NCBI RefSeq assembly: GCF_007997155.1
Contig: NZ_VORT01000011.1
Coordinates: 29,350 to 93,349 of the forward strand
Direction of reading: 5' to 3'
Length of the DNA: 64,000 nucleotides
Origin: Aequorivita antarctica
GTDB lineage: Bacteria; Bacteroidota; Bacteroidia; Flavobacteriales; Flavobacteriaceae
A model generated the notes under the pieces. The model was not told the DNA's origin and made no database searches. It was given only the letters and a program-made list of their open reading frames with translations. Position 1 is the first letter of the stretch, and each line of letters starts with the position of its first letter. Shown piece after piece: positions 59,393-64,000 of this stretch. A program made the translations under genes and the position numbers.

Positions 59393-60448
59393 TCATGGCG
59401 TGAATTTTTCAAATGTTGTCCCATTAAATTTATATGCTCCGTTTTCGTGCGTTCCAAGCCAAAGGTCACCATTGTTGTCTTTGTAAATGCTGAATAGCGT
59501 AATGTCTTTTGAATTATCTTGAACTACATAATGCGTAATTTTCGTTCCATCATATTTCCAAATACCACTACGATAGGTTACAAACCACAAATTATTATTG
59601 TTGTCTCTTACTGTTGATAGATACTCGTCCAAATCGCTGTCCTTTTTCCCATCTAAACCGCCTATGCTTTCGTGTCTTGTGTAAAATGTATTGCTTTTTA
59701 ATGCTACACTGTCGTAAATACTATACCGATATTCGGTATTGAACCAAAAGTCGCCATTTTTGTCTTCCGTAATTGAACGCACTCCGTTTGCCCCTTCATT
59801 TCGAAATTCAGTCACATCCTCTTCCGTAATCCATTCAAACGATTTTCCATCGTATCGGCAAACTCCAACAGGGTTTGTGCCAAACCAAATGTTTCCTTTC
59901 TTATCTTTATAAATGCTATAGATTCCAAAAGGATTAGAGAGGTTTGGTGGCTTGGACAACTGCAATTCATATAAAGTAATACCATCATACCGATATACTT
60001 TATTCTCAAATTCATAAGAATGTCTAAACCATAAATCATCTGATTGAAGTTTCCATTCATTACTGGGTATTGCGGTTAATGTAGTGAAAGTATGTCCATC
60101 AAACTTAACAATTGTTGAATTGGGATGACAGCTATTAAAATATATGTTGCCAAATTTATCTTCTTTAATTTCGTCAATTCTGTTGTTTGATAAACCGTGC
60201 TTTGTTGTAAAATTAGTGAATGTTTTTCCATCATATCTATACACCCCCGTTTCCCAACTTCCAAACCAATAAATATTCTTTTTGTCTTGATAAACAACCA
60301 TAATGCTGCTTCCAAGATCTTTTACGGTGTCGCCCTTTACCAATAGTTCTTTAAACTGGTCAGTGTTTTTTTTCTTATTAGAGGTCTGTCCATTGCACGA
60401 TGTCAACAGAGCTAAAATGCTCAGAAATAAAAGTATGTTTAATTTCAT
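59393..60448 (-). CDS. two-component-regulator propeller-repeat lipoprotein
   Basis: A 351-residue lipoprotein (lipobox LLTSC at residue 18, SCNGQ). It is made of propeller repeats with Y-R-Y-D-G-K-T-F-T-N-F-T-T-K-H-G-L-S-N-N-R-I and K-D-K-K-G-N-I-W-F-G-T patterns (PF07494-like), normally the sensor part of hybrid two-component proteins, here free-standing. It may bind a carbohydrate or act as a surface protein. Accessory gene bordered by palindromic elements. Confidence 0.9.
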   Translation of the reverse strand: MKLNILLFLSILALLTSCNGQTSNKKKNTDQFKELLVKGDTVKDLGSSIMVVYQDKKNIYWFGSWETGVYRYDGKTFTNFTTKHGLSNNRIDEIKEDKFGNIYFNSCHPNSTIVKFDGHTFTTLTAIPSNEWKLQSDDLWFRHSYEFENKVYRYDGITLYELQLSKPPNLSNPFGIYSIYKDKKGNIWFGTNPVGVCRYDGKSFEWITEEDVTEFRNEGANGVRSITEDKNGDFWFNTEYRYSIYDSVALKSNTFYTRHESIGGLDGKKDSDLDEYLSTVRDNNNNLWFVTYRSGIWKYDGTKITHYVVQDNSKDITLFSIYKDNNGDLWLGTHENGAYKFNGTTFEKFTP

Positions 60449-60770
60449 TGTTGTCTGTTTGATTGTTACAGTGTCGTCATAGAGTTATCGTTAACATTCG
60501 GATAAACACTATTATAGAGTTTATTCCTCCTTGATAGGATTATTTTGTTTAATATCAAATATACAAATTTACCTCTTCCAAACCCTTCCTGATAGGTTCA
60601 GAACAGCGCTGGATACATTACGAACCCCAACGTTAGGGTTTTGAACCCCATAATATAGGTCTACCAACTCAAACGCATAGTTTACGAACCCCATTTGAAG
60701 CGTTTAGAACCCATTTCTAAACCTTATAATGCCAGTTGAATTTAAATTAAAGATTAATGTGTATTTTTTA
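60449..60770. other. non-coding region with GAACCC repeats
   Basis: No plausible gene in these 322 bases. Four short direct repeats of GAACCC(C), each preceded by T/A-rich TTA or TTT words, occur at about 60622-60627, 60642-60648, 60686-60692 and 60707-60712. Their spacing is irregular (about 20, 44 and 21 bases). Meaning unknown. Confidence 0.45.
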
Positions 60771-60813
60771 TGACTTTGGTCATACTATGCAAATTTTGGA
60801 TTTCTGACCTTTA
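60771..60813 (+). promoter_or_regulatory. TGAC-N4-GTCA dyad before the 600-residue unknown gene
   Basis: The dyad TGACTTTGGTCA lies at 60771-60782, within TATGACTTTGGTCATA. At the class II position the -7 sequence is GACCTTTA (two mismatches), weaker than at other sites. Predicted start near 60818, 24 bases before ATG 60842. The dyad itself is one of the best in the window. Confidence 0.55.
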
Positions 60814-60841
60814 CCGCATTTTCAATCCAAATTCTTTTTAA

Positions 60842-62644
60842 ATGCAAAACACCAGTCCGCACACTTTCCACATTCCCGTGATGGGAATTGCCTACACCAT
60901 AGATACTCCCATAAAAGTAGCTTGTTTCGGCATCAATTCAGCAATTTCAATAATTGAAGACAATTTATTGGAAGTGATGCGAAAATATTACTACCAAAAA
61001 AACAATGAAACCTATGTGCCTATTACTGTAAAGGAAGACGACTTTAGGGCACGCCGCATTACTGATTACCTAGATTTGATGCAGCGTATTGTTACTTCCA
61101 AAATGGAACAACTAAAAACAGCTGCTTTTGAAACTGGGTCTGACTTAGTAAAGTATTTCGAAATGCTTCCAGATACAAGTATGCTAAAGAAAAGGTATCA
61201 AGAATGGCTTTTTACTTCAAACCCCGAAAAGAAAAGATTATTAGAAAACTTTCTGCTCAAGCTTGTTGTTCCTGGTGCTATTGAAGTAAATATAATGACT
61301 AAAGTGGACAAGGATAATTTGGCTAAGAACAAAGAAATAATAGAAAATGGTTCAGATGCGCTGACTGCATTAAAAGGGTATGCTCAGAGTGATCTAACCA
61401 ATTCATCTGTTATTTTTTCTGCCGGAATGAATCCCCGTCTTTACAATTATATGGAAGGTTTTTCGGCATTTGATGCATACCAATGGGGCCGTTTTTACAA
61501 AAAAGTTGTCATTAAAGTAAGTGATTATCGTTCGGCCTTGATACAAGGAAAATATTTGGCAAAAAAGGGAATTTGGGTAAGTGAGTTTCGCATAGAGTCT
61601 GGACTCAATTGTGGCGGTCACGTTTTTGCTACGCAAGGTTTACTAATGGGACCTATTCTTCAAGAATTTAAAGAGAAAAAACAAGAGCTGCAGGACAGCC
61701 TTTTTGAGCTTTACAATCCAGCAGTAATGGGTAAAGGTAAAAGAGGTTTTTCCAAACCTCACCCTATAAAAATAACAGTTCAAGGTGGAATTGGGACCAG
61801 TGAAGAAGACAGTTTTTTGCGTGAGTATTATCAAGTGGATGGCACTGGTTGGGGTACGCCATTTTTACTTTGCCCAGAAGCGACAACTGTTGATGAAAAT
61901 ACGCTGGAATTATTGGTGCAATCCAAAGAAAATGATGTGGTTCGCAGTAAAGCTTCACCTCTGGGAGTGCAGTTCAACTATTTAAAAGGAACCACCGCCG
62001 AAAAAGAACGTCTGGACCGAATAGTGAAAGATAAACCTGGCAGTCCGTGTACTGAAAAACTATTGGTTTCAAACACCGAGTTTACCAAAGAGCCAATTTG
62101 TACAGCGTCAAGTAAATACCAGAAATTGAAGCTGCAGCAATTGGAAACCCTAAATCTTTCCAAAGAAGAATTGGAACAGCAACGCGATGATGTTTTGAGC
62201 AAGGAATGTCTTTGTATTGGCTTAAGCAACGCTGCCGCGATTAGTCATGACGTGCCATTTCTTAAAAAACTAACTGCCGTTACAATTTGCCCAGGGCCAA
62301 ACATTGTCAATTTTTCAAAGATTGCTAGTTTACAGGATATGACTGACCATATTTATGGCCGAAAAGATATTGTGCAAAACCCCAATCGAGCCTCAATGTT
62401 TGTTACCGAATTAAAACTTTATATAGATTTTCTGAAAAAGGAAATAGAACGAACTTTATCTCCATCTACGCGTGATTTTAAATCTTGGGAAAAATTCAGC
62501 GAGAATCTTCTGGATGGCATCGCACATTATCACGGCTTGGCGGCAACTTATAGTTTAGGTAATAAAGCGCAATTTAAACAGGATTTGGAGGAAGCCAAAA
62601 TAGAAATTTTTCAAATACAGGAATCTCGATTGCAGATAGGGTAG
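60842..62644 (+). CDS. conserved protein of unknown function, 600 residues
   Basis: Cytosolic protein without signal or membrane segments. It opens with H-I-P-V-M-G-I-A-Y-T-I-D-T-P-I-K-V-A, then FGINSAISIIEDNLLEVMRK; later come G-L-N-C-G-G-H-V-F-A (about 258), ITVQGGIGTSEEDSFL (about 313), GTGWGTPFLLCPEAT (about 333) and several cysteines in SPCTEK, EPICTASS, KECLCIGLSN and VTICPGPN. The Gly-rich strand ends suggest a TIM-barrel, perhaps flavin-dependent as in nitronate monooxygenase-like proteins, and the C-terminal cysteines could bind a cluster. I recall similar Bacteroidetes proteins but no function. An FNR-type dyad precedes it. Confidence 0.85.
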   Translation: MQNTSPHTFHIPVMGIAYTIDTPIKVACFGINSAISIIEDNLLEVMRKYYYQKNNETYVPITVKEDDFRARRITDYLDLMQRIVTSKMEQLKTAAFETGSDLVKYFEMLPDTSMLKKRYQEWLFTSNPEKKRLLENFLLKLVVPGAIEVNIMTKVDKDNLAKNKEIIENGSDALTALKGYAQSDLTNSSVIFSAGMNPRLYNYMEGFSAFDAYQWGRFYKKVVIKVSDYRSALIQGKYLAKKGIWVSEFRIESGLNCGGHVFATQGLLMGPILQEFKEKKQELQDSLFELYNPAVMGKGKRGFSKPHPIKITVQGGIGTSEEDSFLREYYQVDGTGWGTPFLLCPEATTVDENTLELLVQSKENDVVRSKASPLGVQFNYLKGTTAEKERLDRIVKDKPGSPCTEKLLVSNTEFTKEPICTASSKYQKLKLQQLETLNLSKEELEQQRDDVLSKECLCIGLSNAAAISHDVPFLKKLTAVTICPGPNIVNFSKIASLQDMTDHIYGRKDIVQNPNRASMFVTELKLYIDFLKKEIERTLSPSTRDFKSWEKFSENLLDGIAHYHGLAATYSLGNKAQFKQDLEEAKIEIFQIQESRLQIG

Positions 62645-62687
62645 TGGCTCCAAATAGTTTACATTTTCAAGCCTGAACAAAAAAACA

Positions 62688-62706
62688 AAGCCGCTTAAAG
62701 CGGCTT
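62688..62706. terminator. terminator-like hairpin
   Basis: AAGCCGC at 62688-62694 pairs with GCGGCTT at 62700-62706 around TTAAA. On the minus strand it is followed by GTTTTTTTG, so it best fits as the terminator of the minus-strand lipoprotein gene; on the plus strand it follows the 600-residue gene without a T-run. Confidence 0.65.
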
Positions 62707-62766
62707 ATAAAAGTTCGGTTTTTAAAAATTAGGGGGTTGTGCAACGGTTACCATTGTTGGCAGTAG

Positions 62767-63186
62767 TTATTCTTTTACCAATTCATATTTGTATAGCCCT
62801 AGTTCAGTTCTGTTAGCTGAAATTGTTAATTCATTTCCATTTAATAAATAATCATACTCGCCTCCTAAAATTAAATTCCAGTCAAAATCGGCAGTCCAAA
62901 TATTAATGTCGTTAAAATCTATTGTTGAATTTCCTTTTTCATAAGTTCCACTTCCACCAGCAGGGATGTTTTCACTGTCACCACTACTTTGATAATTATT
63001 TTCTCCATCAAAACTGACTGTCACAGGATTCGTAAAAGTGTCTCCATTTAAATATTCGACCGTAAATGTTCCACTATAATTTCCGTTAAGATTTTGATTT
63101 TCATTATTGTCGTCGTCATTCTTACAAGAGTTAAAAGCCAAAGATAATATTGCAATTAAAATAATTTTATAAATTCCATTTTTCAT
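62767..63186 (-). CDS. lipocalin-like small lipoprotein
   Basis: A 139-residue lipoprotein (lipobox AFNSC at residue 21, then an Asp/Asn-rich linker). The mature part is predicted beta-rich (L-N-G-N-Y-S-G-T-F-T-V, G-S-G-T-Y-E-K-G-N-S-T-I-D-F, Y-L-L-N-G-N-E-L-T-I-S), like small lipocalin/META-type Bacteroidetes lipoproteins. It is enclosed by the inverted words TTGGCAGTA (62757) and TACTGCCAA (63263), as if it were a movable cassette. Confidence 0.85.
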   Translation of the reverse strand: MKNGIYKIILIAILSLAFNSCKNDDDNNENQNLNGNYSGTFTVEYLNGDTFTNPVTVSFDGENNYQSSGDSENIPAGGSGTYEKGNSTIDFNDINIWTADFDWNLILGGEYDYLLNGNELTISANRTELGLYKYELVKE

Positions 63187-63262
63187 AATTCATTTTTATT
63201 TGTTGATGTTAATTTACCATAAAGGTTGCGTTATTTTCAATTATAGTTGTGTGTTTTTTAAT

Positions 63263-63392
63263 TACTGCCAACGTGATGTGTATGGTTAGTTGCGTGGTTA
63301 AGCAACTAATTTAGCAAATAAATCACAGATAGAATATTCCGCAGGAATGTTCGTAAGTCGGCAGTGACCTAGCAATTAATTATACACGGTGT
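63263..63392. repeat. nested-palindrome element between lipoprotein gene and IS
   Basis: Starts with TACTGCCAA, the inverse of TTGGCAGTA on the other side of the lipoprotein gene. Then TTAGTTGC (63286-63293) pairs with GCAACTAA (63302-63309), GAATATTCC (63332-63340) with GGAATGTTC (63344-63352, one mismatch), and GTGTAT (63277-63282) with ATACAC (63382-63387) encloses both. The whole can fold as a multi-stem structure. Confidence 0.5.
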
Positions 63393-64000
63393 GCCTGTTG
63401 CACAAGTTAGCAATTTTCCTTAATTTCATGGTATGCAAGGAAAAAAGATCTACCAAGAAAAGCTCTTCAACGATTTCCGTTTGAGCGAGCGCGTTCCAGA
63501 GCACAATTTTTACCGCCGGCTCCGGTCGTCTCTGGACCTAGAGTACTTATATACACTTACAAGGGACTTTTATGGCGACAGCGGCCAGAAGAGTATCGAC
63601 CCGATCGTATTTTTCAAGCTCTGTCTGGTTGGTTATTTGGAGAATATCACCAGCGACCGCAAGCTTGTGGAACATTGCGGGATGCGCATGGATATCCTCT
63701 ACTTTTTAGGCTATGACATAGACGAGGAACTTCCTTGGCACTCTACCATCAGCCGTACGCGGCAACTCTTTCCTGAGGATGTTTTTGAAGCAGTATTTAC
63801 AAAGGTCTTCACGCTTTGCGTGGATGCCGGGATGGTCAGCGGCCATACCCAGACGGTGGACAGCGCCCCGGTCAAGGCCAATGCCTCTATGGACAGCCTG
63901 GAGCTGAAGGTTCCGGAAGAAGAGCTGGAATCACATCTTCGTAAGATTCGCCACATAAGCACAATGGATAAAGAAAAACCTTTTCGCAAGAGCAAAGGCG
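63393..64000 (+). mobile_element. IS1182-type insertion sequence, right part outside window
   Basis: The base composition rises sharply in GC at the transposase start. The left end probably lies in the segment containing TGCCTGTTGCACAAGTTAGC (about 63392-63412), but without the right end the terminal inverted repeat cannot be confirmed. Confidence 0.6.
63433..64000 (+). CDS. IS1182-family transposase, 3' end missing
   Basis: Reading frame from ATG 63433 open to the window end (189 codons seen). N-terminal part has the IS1182/DUF772 pattern: F-R-L-S-E-R-V-P-E-H-N-F-Y-R-R-L, Y-G-D-S-G-Q-K-S-I-D-P-I-V-F-F-K-L, E-N-I-T-S-D-R-K-L, L-G-Y-D-I-D-E-E-L-P-W-H-S-T-I-S-R-T-R, then the first DDE-domain Asp in SGHTQTVDSAPVKANAS (about 140). 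Codon use is richer in GC than in neighbouring genes, consistent with recent arrival. Confidence 0.9.
   Translation, partial: MQGKKIYQEKLFNDFRLSERVPEHNFYRRLRSSLDLEYLYTLTRDFYGDSGQKSIDPIVFFKLCLVGYLENITSDRKLVEHCGMRMDILYFLGYDIDEELPWHSTISRTRQLFPEDVFEAVFTKVFTLCVDAGMVSGHTQTVDSAPVKANASMDSLELKVPEEELESHLRKIRHISTMDKEKPFRKSKG

Noticed and set aside
59279..63392. Integron attC sites
   Set aside because: The elements are palindromic, but I could not find the GTTRRRY/RYYYAAC core pairs or an integrase gene, so I do not call an integron.

Overview
The window comes from a low-GC marine-type Bacteroidetes, most likely a Flavobacteriaceae member. The signs are promoters of the Bacteroidetes form TAnnTTTG, a type IX secretion sorting domain, a lipoprotein-type (clade II) N2O reductase, an RND permease fused to its outer-membrane channel, two-component-regulator propeller repeats, and almost no Shine-Dalgarno sequences. 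No rRNA or tRNA gene was seen.

Layout. 1-2352: Mla-like lipid ABC transporter (permease cut by the window edge). 2401-9318: Crp/Fnr regulator, 1-Cys peroxiredoxin, di-haem cytochrome c/DUF3365, TPMT-like methyltransferase, MBL-rhodanese persulfide enzyme, upp, sulfide:quinone reductase-like flavoprotein and a 46-residue ORF. 9372-15419: heavy-metal RND efflux with a CusA-CusC fusion. 16221-17215: DUF302 protein and cytochrome b. 17420-23605: second RND efflux operon. 23786-34456: ribosome hibernation factor, five universal stress proteins (USPs), a PAS histidine kinase, a receiver-Crp hybrid regulator, and a minus-strand nucleoside/thioredoxin group. 34462-38107: two ATP-cone/PD-(D/E)XK nuclease-like paralogues around a beta-CASP MBL protein and a Pycsar-effector-like membrane protein. 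38171-47518: a long minus-strand TetR-led YbhGFSR-like ABC exporter operon. 47773-56835: lipoprotein, a sixth USP and the nos cluster. 56908-64000: accessory region with VOC protein, T9SS cargo, a broken TM2 gene, propeller lipoprotein, a 600-residue unknown protein, a lipocalin-like lipoprotein and an IS1182-type transposase cut by the window end.

Main finding. Thirteen dyad sites with an N4 spacer precede genes across the window. Twelve have a -7 element (TAnnTTTG with 0-1 mismatches in 11, two in the last... see entries) starting exactly 29.5 bases from the dyad centre, the class II activator geometry of FNR (about -41.5). They fall in two sequence classes. GTAAC-N4-GTTAC precedes the peroxiredoxin operon, the flavoprotein and the second RND operon. 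TGAY-N4-RTCA precedes the flavoprotein again, DUF302/cytochrome b, hpf, a TerB-like gene, two USP promoters on the plus strand and one on the minus strand, a lipoprotein, the nos operon and the 600-residue unknown protein. The window encodes two Crp/Fnr-type regulators whose recognition helices differ at the residue equivalent to FNR Glu209 (Val versus Glu), which matches the difference between the two classes. I infer a physically clustered low-oxygen/respiratory-stress regulon driven by a FixL-like kinase and its receiver-Crp partner, next to a second, sulfur/peroxide-linked regulon.
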